This document shows positions 12,770 to 21,990 of a DNA stretch of 64,000 bases, piece after piece; the stretch's first letter is position 1; each line of letters opens with the position of its first letter. Source of the DNA: Actinocrispum wychmicini (lineage in GTDB: Bacteria > Actinomycetota > Actinomycetes > Mycobacteriales > Pseudonocardiaceae); the NCBI RefSeq assembly GCF_004345645.1, contig NZ_SLWS01000002.1:806001-870000 (forward strand), in the 5' to 3' direction. The notes beneath the pieces are model-generated. The model was not told the origin of the DNA. It did no database searches and saw only the letters and a list, made by a program, of their open reading frames with translations. Made by a program: the position numbers and the translations under genes.

Positions 12770-14134
12770 GTGACGGAGTTCGTTGGCCTGCAGCGGACCG
12801 CTGAGTTGATCGCCGCCGGGCAGGCGAGCTCGGTCGAGGTCGTCACCGAGGCGCTCGACCGGATCGAGAAGGCCCAGCCGACCCTGAACGCCTTCCGCCG
12901 GCTGCGCCGGGAGGCCGCGCTGGCCGAGGCCGCCGCGGCTGACGCGCGGATCGAAGCCGGCGAGCGGGCGCCGCTGCTGGGTGTGCCTGTCGCGGTCAAG
13001 GACGACACGGACATCGCCGGCGAGCCCACCGCGTTCGGGTGCGCCGGGGACTTCCCGCCGAAGGCCGTGGACGGCGGTGTCGTGCGCAGGCTGCGCGCGG
13101 CCGGTGCGGTGATCGTCGGGAAGACCAACACGCCGGAGTTCGGCCAGTGGCCGTTCACCGAGGGGCACGCCTTCGGGGCCACCCGCAACCCGTGGGACCT
13201 CGGGTACACGCCGGGCGGGTCGTCCGGCGGGTCGGCGGCCGCGGTGGCCGCCGGCCTGGTGCCGGCCGCGACCGGGTCGGACGGGCTCGGCTCGATCCGG
13301 ATCCCGTCCGCGTGGACCGGGCTGGTGGGCATCAAGCCGACCCGTGGCCTGGTGTCGTCGGCGCCGCAGCCGCCGGCGTGGCACGGACTGGCCTGCCACG
13401 GACCGTTGGCCCGGACCGTCGGCGACGCCGCTCTGCTGCTGGACGTGATCGCCGGGACCGAGACCCGGATGCGGTCGGCCGTCGGGCGCGCGCCGGGACG
13501 GCTGCGGATCGCGTTGGCGCTGCGCGTGCCGTTCACGCTGGCGCCGGCCAGGCTGGACCCGGAGATCCGGACCGCGGTGATCCGGCTCGGCCGGATCCTG
13601 GCCCGGCTCGGCCACGAGGTGCGGCTGGCCAGCCCCAACTACGGCCTGGTCGGCCTCGGGGTCTTCGCCCGCTCGCTCGGTGGCCTGCGGGACGCGGCCA
13701 CGTCCGTCCCGGACCTGCGGCTGCTGGACAAACGGACCCAGGGCAACCGGCGGATGGGAGCGATCGCCTCGCCCCTGGTGACGCTGTCGCTCATGCACGA
13801 ACGGATCGAACGCAGGCGGGTCGGCCGGATCTTCGACACGGCGGACGTGGTCCTGGCGCCCACGACGGCCACCCCACCGACCCCGATCGGCCACTACGAC
13901 GGCCTGTCGAGCATCGGCACCACTCGGGCGATGATCGCCGCGTGCCCGTACGCGTGGCCGTGGAACATCCTTGGCCTGCCGGGCATCAACGTGCCCGCCG
14001 GCCTGACGTCGACCGGGCTGCCGATCGGCGCCCAACTGGTCGGCGCGGAGAACACCGAGCCGATGCTGATCTCCCTGGCGGCCCAGCTGGAGAAGGAAGA
14101 ACGCTGGCAGGACCGGGCACCCGCGCTCGACTAG
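12770..14134 (+). CDS. Amidase-signature family hydrolase
   Basis: This 454-residue protein hydrolyses an amide bond. The signature triad is Lys77 (VAVKDD), cis-Ser151 (GGSSGGSAAA) and Ser175, with the expected 24-residue spacing between the serines. The usual GSDTGGSIR is GSDGLGSIR here, a conservative change. It is probably a stand-alone amidase rather than GatA because gatB and gatC are absent. The GTG at 12770 follows GGAGG. Substrate unknown. Confidence 0.88.
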   Translation: MTEFVGLQRTAELIAAGQASSVEVVTEALDRIEKAQPTLNAFRRLRREAALAEAAAADARIEAGERAPLLGVPVAVKDDTDIAGEPTAFGCAGDFPPKAVDGGVVRRLRAAGAVIVGKTNTPEFGQWPFTEGHAFGATRNPWDLGYTPGGSSGGSAAAVAAGLVPAATGSDGLGSIRIPSAWTGLVGIKPTRGLVSSAPQPPAWHGLACHGPLARTVGDAALLLDVIAGTETRMRSAVGRAPGRLRIALALRVPFTLAPARLDPEIRTAVIRLGRILARLGHEVRLASPNYGLVGLGVFARSLGGLRDAATSVPDLRLLDKRTQGNRRMGAIASPLVTLSLMHERIERRRVGRIFDTADVVLAPTTATPPTPIGHYDGLSSIGTTRAMIAACPYAWPWNILGLPGINVPAGLTSTGLPIGAQLVGAENTEPMLISLAAQLEKEERWQDRAPALD

Positions 14135-14216
14135 GTGCGTTCCGCACTGTCCATTGTGTCAATTCTGCCGTCACTCGGCCGGGGGCTGTCGGCGCGGCGC
14201 CGCACGCGCGACGCTG

Positions 14217-15752
14217 ATGGCGATGACTTCCTTGCGGCAGAAGCACCTCAATCAGGCACTGATGCGGATTCCGCGGCGGGCCGAGAGCACCGACCGGCGA
14301 GCCCTCGCCGCGACCTACGTGATGGCCGGGTCGTTCTCCGCGATGCTGCACTCCACCGACCACCAGATCCTGTACGGGCGCCGGGGAACAGGGAAAACCC
14401 ACGCGCTGCTGTACCTCGCGGACCTGATCGAGCGCACTGGCGACGTTCCGGTGTACGTCGACCTACGAACGATCGGCTCGGCGGGCGGGATGTACCCGGA
14501 CGGCTCGATGGATCTGACGTCCCGCGGCACGCACCTGCTGGTGGACACGTTGGAGGCGGTCCACGACGAGCTGCTCAACCTGGCGGTCGAGGAGAACGGC
14601 CGGGAGGCGCTGCTGCCCACCCTTGACCCGCTCGCCCAGGCGGCCAGCGCGGTGCAGGTGGTCGGCGAGGTCGAGCGGGAGACCACGGCCGGCGACAAGG
14701 CGGAGTCGTCCAGCGGGATCGAACTGTCCGCCCGTCCGGTGGTGAAGACGTCCAGTGGCTGGACGGCCCATCAGGAAAGCCGGGTGCGGCGGACCGGGGT
14801 GGAACGGCACCACGTGGTGTTCGGTCCGTTGAACAGGGCGCTGCGCGGCATCGTGCGGGCGTTGGACGGCGCGCGGCTGTGGCTGCTGCTCGACGAGTGG
14901 AGCAGCGTTCCCCTCGATCTGCAGCCGCTGCTGGCCGACCTGCTGCGGCGCAGCGTGCTGCCCGCGGCCGGGGTGACGGTCAAGATCGCCGCGATCGAAC
15001 GCCGGTCCAGGTTCAGCGCGACCGCGCCCGGCGGCGACTACGTGGGCATCGAGGTCGGCGCGGACGCGGCGTCCGCGGTGAGCCTGGACGACTGCATGGT
15101 GTTCGACCACGCCAGGACCCGGTCGCAGGAGTTCTTCGGGCAGCTGCTGCACAACCACACCACGTCCCGGCTGGCCGGGATGGCCGCGCTGGCCCCGGCG
15201 GACGTGCCCACGTTCCTCGAGGAGACGTTCCGCCGCAACGCCTTCGCCGAACTGGTCCGGGCCGCGGAGGGCGTGCCGCGGGACGCCATCAACATCGTGG
15301 CGCTGGCCGCCCAGCACGCCCACAGCGAACCGATCGGCCTGCCGCATGTGCGGTTGGCCGCGCGGGACTGGTACCTGCGGGACAAGCAGACCGCGATCGT
15401 CGACGACGAACCCGCGCGGCAGACCCTTCGGCTGCTGGTCGACGAGGTCGTGGGCCGTCGAAGATCCCGGACGTTCCTGATCGACCAGCTCACTGAAGAG
15501 GAGAGCGTGAACGCGTTGTACGACGCGCGGCTGCTGCACGTGTTACGGCGCGGCTTGGCGGACAAGCGCCACCCGGGCACCCTGTACGACGGGTTCGCCA
15601 TCGACTTCGGCTGTTACGTGTCCCTGCTGCTCAACGGTGAACTGAGCGTGCCGCCGAAGGACAAGGGCAGCTGGCTCAGCTCCGCCAGAGGCGTGCCGCC
15701 GGACGGGTTCAACCTGGCCGCCGAGATCGTCGACCTGTCCCAGCTCAGGTAG
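14217..15752 (+). CDS. Orphan ORC/CDC6-like AAA ATPase
   Basis: This 511-residue soluble protein has Walker A GRRGTGKTHAL (Lys60) and a Walker B-like WLLLDEWSS about 200 residues later. An insertion between them (LDPLAQAASAVQ to ESRVRRTG) includes a polar stretch. The helical C-terminal half is consistent with an AAA lid. The start at 14217 is followed by a second ATG two codons later; either may be used. It resembles large bacterial ATPases of the ORC/CDC6-type fold, function unknown. It is not obviously co-transcribed with its neighbours. Confidence 0.6.
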   Translation: MAMTSLRQKHLNQALMRIPRRAESTDRRALAATYVMAGSFSAMLHSTDHQILYGRRGTGKTHALLYLADLIERTGDVPVYVDLRTIGSAGGMYPDGSMDLTSRGTHLLVDTLEAVHDELLNLAVEENGREALLPTLDPLAQAASAVQVVGEVERETTAGDKAESSSGIELSARPVVKTSSGWTAHQESRVRRTGVERHHVVFGPLNRALRGIVRALDGARLWLLLDEWSSVPLDLQPLLADLLRRSVLPAAGVTVKIAAIERRSRFSATAPGGDYVGIEVGADAASAVSLDDCMVFDHARTRSQEFFGQLLHNHTTSRLAGMAALAPADVPTFLEETFRRNAFAELVRAAEGVPRDAINIVALAAQHAHSEPIGLPHVRLAARDWYLRDKQTAIVDDEPARQTLRLLVDEVVGRRRSRTFLIDQLTEEESVNALYDARLLHVLRRGLADKRHPGTLYDGFAIDFGCYVSLLLNGELSVPPKDKGSWLSSARGVPPDGFNLAAEIVDLSQLR

Positions 15753-16452
15753 GGAACACCGGCTGGACGAGCCACATCCCGCCGACGGCGGTCGCACCCA
15801 GGGCGACGAGGAAGAACATCGCCACCCAGAAGAAGCCCGGAGCGCCGGTCAGCCGCGCCAACTGGTCGGCGTCCGAGTCGCGCGCGTGGCCTCGGTGGCG
15901 TTTCACCTGCAGCTCCCACACCGGGCGCACGCCGCCGAACAGCAGGAACCACACTGTCAGGCAAGCGAATCCGGCCTGTACAGCGGGTGACGTCACCAAC
16001 GAGACCACCACCAGCACAGTCCCGGTTGCCAGCACGGACAACACTCCGTACAGGTTGCGGATCATCACCAGGACAGCCAGCAGCAACGCCGTGAGCACCC
16101 ACAGCAGCAGCGTGATCTTGCCGGCGGCGAGCAGGGCCGCCAGGCCGAGTCCGATCAGCGACGGCGCCACGTAACCCGCGAAAGCCGTGCACATCATGCC
16201 TGGTCCGTCGCGTTTGCCGCGGGACACCGTGACGCCTGAGGTGTCCGCGTGCAGCGTGATGCCGCGCAGCCTGCGGCCGACGAGCACCGCGACCAGGGCA
16301 TGGCCGCCCTCGTGCACGATCGTGATCACGTTCCGGGCCATCCGCCACGGCTCGCCGGACAGCACCAGCAGCAGCGCCGCACCGCCGGTGACCAAGATCA
16401 CGACCGCGGGTGGATCGGGCTGGGTGCCGAACAGTTGGTCGGTGAACGTCAC
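15745..16452 (-). CDS. M50B-like membrane protein
   Basis: This 235-residue protein has about six hydrophobic helices and an N-terminal zinc-protease-like IVHEGGHALVA motif (HExxH type with Gly replacing one position). The family (peptidase M50B-like) is widespread in actinobacteria, but substrates are generally unknown. The second metal-binding Asp/His motif is not obvious, so activity is uncertain. The start is GTG. Its end overlaps the convergent ATPase gene by eight bases. Confidence 0.75.
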   Translation of the reverse strand: MTFTDQLFGTQPDPPAVVILVTGGAALLLVLSGEPWRMARNVITIVHEGGHALVAVLVGRRLRGITLHADTSGVTVSRGKRDGPGMMCTAFAGYVAPSLIGLGLAALLAAGKITLLLWVLTALLLAVLVMIRNLYGVLSVLATGTVLVVVSLVTSPAVQAGFACLTVWFLLFGGVRPVWELQVKRHRGHARDSDADQLARLTGAPGFFWVAMFFLVALGATAVGGMWLVQPVFPT

Positions 16453-16545
16453 GGGCTGAACCTCACCACACCGGCCGTGAACACCAGGTCAGTACCTGCC
16501 GTACAGCACAATGTCCCCCACTGACCGGGCGGCGAAGGATGGACG

Positions 16546-17679
16546 ATGGTGATCACCGCGGTGCGCGCGCGGCCGTATCTGCTGGCCACCGGGGTTTTCG
16601 TCGCGGTCCGGCTGGTCGGGTTCGCGATGTTGGCAATACTGGCCGACAACCACGACAAGCCCGTGTTCGACCTGATGAAGTCCTGGGACGGCGACTGGTA
16701 TCTGGCAATCGCGGAGAACGGGTACGACAACATCCCCGCGCGGTTCATCGACGCGAACGGCCACCACACGACGTACGGGCCGTTGGCGTTCTTCCCGCTA
16801 TATCCGTGGCTCATTCGGGTCGTCGCACCGGTCACTGGATCGAACACGTTGGCCGCCGCGATGGTGGTGAGTTTCCTCGCCGGGTGTGTGGCGGCCTGCG
16901 GGCTCTTCCGGATCGCGCGGATGGTGGACCCGCGGCCGAAGACCGGGTACGCGCTTGTCGCATTGTGGGCCGGGCTGCCAATGGGCATCACGTTGTCGAT
17001 GGCGTACACCGAAGCGCTTTTCACCGCCCTCGCGGCATGGGCGCTTATCGGGGTCATCGAACGCAACTGGATCTTGGCCGGGCTGTGCTGCGCGGCCGCC
17101 GGACTGGTCCGGCCGACCGCGAACGTCCTTGTCATCGTGGTCGTGGTGGCGGCGCTGATCACGGTGTTCCGCGACGGGAAGTCCCTGTGGGCATGGGTTG
17201 CCGTGGTGGTGGCGCCGGCCGGCCTGGTCGGCTGGTGGGCCTATGTGGCCAACCGGACCGGGAGCCTCACCGGGTGGTTCGACCTGGAACGGGACGGCTG
17301 GAACACCAAGTTCGACTTCGGCCGGGAAACCCTGAAGTTCGTGCGGGACGTGGTGATGTCCGGCAACTCGGTGATGGAGACCATCGACATCCTGGTGATC
17401 TTCGGCGCCATCGTGCTGGCCGTGCTGACTGTGCGATCACGGATTCCGTGGCCGTTGTCGGCGTACGGGGCCGGCGTGGTGTTCTTCGTGGTCGCGACCG
17501 CCGGGATCAACTACGCGCGGATGCGGTTCCTGCTGCCGGGCTTCCCGGTGCTGATCCCGGTCGCGCGTGGCCTGGCGAACCGCAAACCGGGTACCGCGGT
17601 CGCGGCGATCGTGGCATTTGTGCTGTTCGGCGCCTGGTTCAGCGCGTACTCGCTGACCGGCTGGCATTTCGCCATCTGA
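16546..17679 (+). CDS. PIG-V-like polyprenyl-phosphate mannosyltransferase
   Basis: This 377-residue polytopic protein has the SWDGDWYLAIAENGY and FFPLYPWL motifs of the GPI-mannosyltransferase II (PIG-V) family. In actinobacteria, this GT-C fold uses polyprenyl-phosphate sugars on the outer face of the membrane. The acceptor (lipoglycan, protein or wall polymer) cannot be inferred here. The conserved Asp in WDGDWY is the likely catalytic residue. Confidence 0.75.
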   Translation: MVITAVRARPYLLATGVFVAVRLVGFAMLAILADNHDKPVFDLMKSWDGDWYLAIAENGYDNIPARFIDANGHHTTYGPLAFFPLYPWLIRVVAPVTGSNTLAAAMVVSFLAGCVAACGLFRIARMVDPRPKTGYALVALWAGLPMGITLSMAYTEALFTALAAWALIGVIERNWILAGLCCAAAGLVRPTANVLVIVVVVAALITVFRDGKSLWAWVAVVVAPAGLVGWWAYVANRTGSLTGWFDLERDGWNTKFDFGRETLKFVRDVVMSGNSVMETIDILVIFGAIVLAVLTVRSRIPWPLSAYGAGVVFFVVATAGINYARMRFLLPGFPVLIPVARGLANRKPGTAVAAIVAFVLFGAWFSAYSLTGWHFAI

Positions 17680-17710
17680 ACCTCAACAATACTTCAGTTA
17701 CGATCCAGGT

Positions 17711-18241
17711 ATGTCTTCAAGCACCGAGCTCACCGTGGGCGAGCTGGCCGGCCGGGCCGGCGTCGCTGTGTCGACCCTGCACTTCTACGAGGCCAAAGGG
17801 CTGATCAACAGCCGCCGGACCGCGGGCAACCAGCGCCGGTTCACCCGGGACACCCTGCGCCGGATCGCGTTCATCCGGATCGGCCAGCGGGTGGGCATCC
17901 CGCTCGCCACCCTCGCGGACGTGCTGGGCCGGCTGCCGGAGGGACGCGTGCCGACCCGCGCGGACTGGGCCGAGCTGTCCGAGAGCTGGCAGGCCGAACT
18001 GGACGCCCGGATCGAGCAGATGCAGCAGCTGCGGAACGACTTCACCGACTGCGTGGGCTGCGGATGCCTGTCGCTGGACCGCTGTTCGCTCGCCAACACG
18101 GACGACAAGCTGGCCACCCACGGTTCGGGACCACGACGGCTGATCGAGAGCCGCCAGAAGGCGGATCCGCACCCCCAAAGCGGATCCGCCGACTGCTGTC
18201 CCCCTGGTCTCACTCCCACCGAAATGTGCGAGCCGCGATGA
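17711..18241 (+). CDS. soxR: SoxR-family redox-sensing MerR regulator
   Basis: An N-terminal MerR helix-turn-helix (TVGELAGRAGVAVSTLHFYEAKGLI) is followed by a coiled-coil helix and the [2Fe-2S] ligand motif CVGCGCLSLDRC (C-x2-C-x-C-x5-C). SoxR responds to redox-active compounds, which in actinobacteria are often endogenous antibiotics. The 176-residue length includes a variable tail with a further CC pair. It is 31 bases after the mannosyltransferase gene and overlaps the ABC permease gene end antisense. Confidence 0.9.
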   Translation: MSSSTELTVGELAGRAGVAVSTLHFYEAKGLINSRRTAGNQRRFTRDTLRRIAFIRIGQRVGIPLATLADVLGRLPEGRVPTRADWAELSESWQAELDARIEQMQQLRNDFTDCVGCGCLSLDRCSLANTDDKLATHGSGPRRLIESRQKADPHPQSGSADCCPPGLTPTEMCEPR

Positions 18242-19001
18242 AGCCGATGACCAGCGTGTACACCACCGGCACGACCAGGTGCAGCAGGCTGGGGAACGAG
18301 CCGGACCAGGCTTCCTGCATGGCCTGACCGCCGGCGCCCAGCGGCGTGAACTCGGCGATCCGCCTGACCACGTCCCCCATCGCCGGGCCGGGTGTCCACA
18401 GGCCGGCCAGGAAGACGCTCGGGAACATCAGCACGGTGCCAATGCCGTTCGCAGCCTTGCCGGTCGGCGCGAGCGCCGCGACGAGCAGACCGATCGAGAA
18501 CATCGAGGCGATGGTCACCAGGAGCGCGAGCAGGTAGCCGACCACCTGCTTTGGCATGGGCACGTCGAACGCGAACCCGGCGAGCGCCAGCATCCCGACG
18601 ATCACGCCGGCGAGCACGGCCAGGTTCACCAGCCCTTGCGCGACAAGCAATGTCAGCGGTTTGACCGGGGTGACCGCGAGCCGGCGCAGCACACCGCGTT
18701 CCCGGTAGGTGCCGAGCACGGCGGCCAGCGTGTTCAACGCCATCAGCGCGACGACGAAGGACACCAGCACCGGCACGTAGAAGTCGATCATCCGGCCGCC
18801 GCCGAAGTCGGGGCTCGGCCGGCCGGTCGCCGGCAGCAGCCCGAACACCGCGCACAGCAGGATCGGCAGGACGACCACCCAGGCCATCCCGGGTTCCCGG
18901 CACAGCAGCCGGAACTCGCTGCCGGACAGCTTGCCGAGGCCGATCAGCCGCGGGCGCCGCGCCGGCCGCGCCGCGATCCGCTGGTCAAGTTGGACAGTCA
19001 T
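18210..19001 (-). CDS. ABC-2 type transporter permease
   Basis: This 263-residue protein has six predicted helices and an ABC-2 membrane domain. A short basic N-terminal tail (MTVQLDQRIAARPARRPR) leads into LCREPGMAWVVVLPILL. It lies 14 bases after the ATPase gene and forms a one-domain-each exporter with it. Such NodJ/DrrB-like pairs export drugs or lipids; the substrate is unknown. It is likely controlled by the divergent two-component system. Confidence 0.88.
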   Translation of the reverse strand: MTVQLDQRIAARPARRPRLIGLGKLSGSEFRLLCREPGMAWVVVLPILLCAVFGLLPATGRPSPDFGGGRMIDFYVPVLVSFVVALMALNTLAAVLGTYRERGVLRRLAVTPVKPLTLLVAQGLVNLAVLAGVIVGMLALAGFAFDVPMPKQVVGYLLALLVTIASMFSIGLLVAALAPTGKAANGIGTVLMFPSVFLAGLWTPGPAMGDVVRRIAEFTPLGAGGQAMQEAWSGSFPSLLHLVVPVVYTLVIGFIAARTFRWE

Positions 19002-19015
19002 GTCGTTCGGTCCCC

Positions 19016-19933
19016 TCAGTTCTCGCTGCCGAGCTTGCGGCCGGTGAGGGCCACGAAAGCGTCTTCCAGGTTGGTCTGTTCGACCCGCAGGTCCATCGCG
19101 ATCACGTTGCGGCCGGCCAGCGCGGCGCTGACCACCTGCAGCAGGTTGCCGGTGCCGCTGACGACGACCTGACTCGCGGTGTGCGTCACGCCGGTGACTT
19201 CGGGCAGTGCGGTCAGCAGTCCGTCGTCGAACGGGACGGACGGCCGGAACCGCAGCCGCTGACCGCCACCGTCCACACGGGACACCAGGCCGGCCGGACT
19301 GTCCACGGCGACCACCCGGCCGGAGTCCACCAGGGCCAACCGGTCGCACAGCCGCTCGGCCTCCTCCATGAAGTGGGTGACCAGCACGACCGTCACTCCC
19401 CTGGCCCGCACGTCCTCGATGAGCTGCCAGGTGTCGCGCCGCGCCTGCGGGTCGAGGCCGGTGGTCAGCTCGTCCAGGAACGCGATCTCCGGGTTGCCGA
19501 CCAGGGCCAACGCGATCGCCAGCCGCTGCTGCTGGCCGCCGGAGAGCTTCTTGTACGCGGTGTCCCGCTTCTCCGCCAGGCCCAGTTCCTCCAGCAGCTT
19601 GTCGCCGTCGACCGGGTCCGGATAGAAGGACGCGAACAACGCCATGGCCTCGCGGACCTTCATCTTCTCCGGCAGCTGGCTCTGCTGCAGCTGGACCCCC
19701 ATCCGGTCGCGGACCTCGTCGGCATTCCGGCGCATGTCGACACCGAGAATGGAAATGTGCCCGTCGTCGACCGACCGCAATCCCTCGACGCATTCGACCG
19801 TGGTCGTTTTCCCGGCGCCATTGGGGCCGAGGATTCCGAATATCTCGCCGCGTTCGACGGTGAAGGAAACATCGTCGACCGCAACGTGCTGTCCGTATGT
19901 CTTACGCAGGTTCGCGACCTCGATGACCGCCAT
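19016..19933 (-). CDS. ABC transporter ATP-binding protein
   Basis: This 305-residue ABC ATPase has Walker A GPNGAGKTTT (near residue 40), signature LSGGQQQRLA and Walker B IAFLDELTTGLDP. A C-terminal extension ending in TNLEDAFVALTGRKL is typical of DrrA/NatA-type exporters. It starts at ATG 19933 and is the first gene of the transporter operon. The intergenic region to the divergent kinase holds a long nested palindrome. Confidence 0.92.
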   Translation of the reverse strand: MAVIEVANLRKTYGQHVAVDDVSFTVERGEIFGILGPNGAGKTTTVECVEGLRSVDDGHISILGVDMRRNADEVRDRMGVQLQQSQLPEKMKVREAMALFASFYPDPVDGDKLLEELGLAEKRDTAYKKLSGGQQQRLAIALALVGNPEIAFLDELTTGLDPQARRDTWQLIEDVRARGVTVVLVTHFMEEAERLCDRLALVDSGRVVAVDSPAGLVSRVDGGGQRLRFRPSVPFDDGLLTALPEVTGVTHTASQVVVSGTGNLLQVVSAALAGRNVIAMDLRVEQTNLEDAFVALTGRKLGSEN

Positions 19934-20002
19934 TCCCCGCCTCCTGTGAATGATTTTCGTTCCGATGGGAAGAACACTATTGACCGCGGCCCGGTGAACG
20001 AA

Positions 20003-20062
20003 TGCGTTCAGCTGCCGACTTGGGGTGGGGCTAGCCCCACCCGGCGGCTACGTCTGAACGCA
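20003..20062. promoter_or_regulatory. Nested palindrome between ABC transporter and two-component system
   Basis: A perfect 20-base palindrome, GGGTGGGGCTAGCCCCACCC (20023-20042), lies inside a wider repeat TGCGTTCA (20003-20010) / TGAACGCA (20055-20062), with partial pairing between. A further GGGTGGGG lies near 20067. It sits 70-90 bases from the ABC ATPase start and 36 bases before the kinase start. The arrangement suggests a regulator site shared by both promoters, or a structured leader. No binding protein is proven. Confidence 0.45.
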
Positions 20063-20097
20063 GTGTCCTGGGTGGGGCCGTCGGTCAGACTGGACGC

Positions 20098-21990
20098 ATG
20101 CTGCGCCGGCACATGCTCGCCCCGATCAGGGGACTGGTGCTGTTCGGCTTGTCCCTGGTCGGGTTCGCCCAGCTCACGGTCATGATCGTGAGCTCGTTCA
20201 CCGGTGTGGTGCTGCAGTTCGAACCGGAACGGTGGTTGCCGAACCTGTGCCGCGATCTCACCCGCGTCTGGCTCGGGGTGCAGATCCCGCGCCCGTACCG
20301 GCCGAAACCGGCGCCGCCCGAGCGCCAACCGGACGGCTGGTACCGCGAGGGCGACCAGCTTTACAAGAAATCCGGCCTGCTCCGGTTCCGGCGCCGGACC
20401 GAATGGCTGCAACGGGACCCGGCCACCCACCGTGACCACCTGTGGGCCCTGCTGACCCCGGTGACCGCGGGCGTCGGGGCGGCGTTACCGGCCGGGTTGA
20501 TCGCGCTCGGCGCGTTCCTGCCGATGTGGGCGACGATCCCGCTGGTCGCCGCCGGATTCGCGATCGGCCCGGCGATGCTGGCCGGCTACGCCCGCTGGAC
20601 CGCCTGGCTGCTGCGGCCCGCCGACACGATCGGCCGGCCGTGGTGCTGGGTCAAGCTGCGGATCAAGGTCCTGGGCCAGCTGTCGTGGTCGTTCGGAATG
20701 TCGCTGACCGGCGTCTACTACGCGGTGCTGACCATCCTCGCGATCTACCCAGGCATCCTCGCGCTGCTCCCGCAGGCGACCCGGGAGACGCGGCGGCAGG
20801 TCAACCTCCGCCGCAAACAGATCGGCGAGTGGACGGGTGTTCGGATCGACGAGCCGTACCTGCCGTACCCGCCGCCGCCCACACCCCGCCCGGACGGCAA
20901 GTACCAGCTCGGCAGGCGGCTGTACGACTCGCCGAGGCACGTGATCCAGACGCGGACCATGTGCGCGGTGGTCAAGGACAAGGCCACCTGGCGGGACCTC
21001 GCGTGGCTGGTGCTCGACCCGGTCGTCGCGTTCGTGCTCGGCGCCGGGCCGGCCGTCCTCGCCGTGGCCGGGTTCGTCGTCTACTTCTGGTCGTGGGTCT
21101 GGTCCCGGCTCCCCGCCCTGCTCGTCCCCGATGTCGACCTGCGCGCCGGCTGGGCCTACCTGTCCGACCTGCCCGGGTTGGCGTGGGTGCCGAACTGGGC
21201 CACGCCGATCGTCGGGCTGGTCGTGTCGGTCGCGGTCCTTTCCCTCAGCCGGCCGTTGCTGAAGCTGTACGGACTGTGGGGCCGGCTGCTGCTCGCGCCG
21301 ACCAAGTCCGCGACGCTGGCCCGGCGGGTGGCCCAGCTGACCGAGTCACGCACGGAGGCGACCGACGCGCAGGCCGCCGAGCTGCGTCGGATCGAACGTG
21401 ACCTGCACGACGGCGCCCAGGCCAGGTGGGTCGCGATGGGGCTCAACCTCGGTGCCGTCGAGCAGTTGATCGACCAGGACCCGGACGCGGCCAAACGTTT
21501 GCTGGCCGACGCCCGGTCCGCGTCCGCGCAGGCCCTGGTCGAGTTGCGGCACCTGGTGCGTGGCATTCACCCGCCGGTGCTGGCCGAACGCGGGCTCGGC
21601 GACGCGATCCGCGCGATGGCCCTGGACAGCGCGTTGACCGTGCACGTGGCCGTGGACCTGCCCGGACAGGTGCCTCAGCCGATCGAGGCCGCGGTGTACT
21701 TCTCGGTCAACGAACTGCTGACCAACGTGGCCAAACACGCGCGGGCGCAGCGGACAAGCGTCGATATCCGGTACCACGAGAGCAGGCTGCGGGTGACAGT
21801 CGTGGACGACGGCCACGGCGGCGCCGACCCCGCCGAAGGCAGTGGGCTGCTGGGCGTTCGCAAACGACTCGCTACATTCGACGGCGAACTGACCTTGTCC
21901 AGCCCGTCGGGCGGGCCGACCGTCGTGACCATGGAGGTGCCGTGCGCGTTGTCCTCGCCGAAGACCTCGCCCTCCTCCGAGATGGCCTGA
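20098..21990 (+). CDS. NarL-type sensor histidine kinase with duplicated sensor region
   Basis: This 630-residue kinase has HisKA_3 motif RRIERDLHDGAQ with phospho-acceptor His437, and an HATPase domain with NELLTNVAKHA and DDGHGGADP. The membrane-bound sensor contains two related units: PDGWYREGDQLY with DPATHRDHLWALL (about nt 20325-20550), and PDGKYQLGRRLY with DKATWRDLAWLVL (about nt 20885-21090). Both resemble the actinobacterial putative-sensor family. It is divergent from the ABC transporter, suggesting that the transporter is the output. Confidence 0.88.
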   Translation: MLRRHMLAPIRGLVLFGLSLVGFAQLTVMIVSSFTGVVLQFEPERWLPNLCRDLTRVWLGVQIPRPYRPKPAPPERQPDGWYREGDQLYKKSGLLRFRRRTEWLQRDPATHRDHLWALLTPVTAGVGAALPAGLIALGAFLPMWATIPLVAAGFAIGPAMLAGYARWTAWLLRPADTIGRPWCWVKLRIKVLGQLSWSFGMSLTGVYYAVLTILAIYPGILALLPQATRETRRQVNLRRKQIGEWTGVRIDEPYLPYPPPPTPRPDGKYQLGRRLYDSPRHVIQTRTMCAVVKDKATWRDLAWLVLDPVVAFVLGAGPAVLAVAGFVVYFWSWVWSRLPALLVPDVDLRAGWAYLSDLPGLAWVPNWATPIVGLVVSVAVLSLSRPLLKLYGLWGRLLLAPTKSATLARRVAQLTESRTEATDAQAAELRRIERDLHDGAQARWVAMGLNLGAVEQLIDQDPDAAKRLLADARSASAQALVELRHLVRGIHPPVLAERGLGDAIRAMALDSALTVHVAVDLPGQVPQPIEAAVYFSVNELLTNVAKHARAQRTSVDIRYHESRLRVTVVDDGHGGADPAEGSGLLGVRKRLATFDGELTLSSPSGGPTVVTMEVPCALSSPKTSPSSEMA

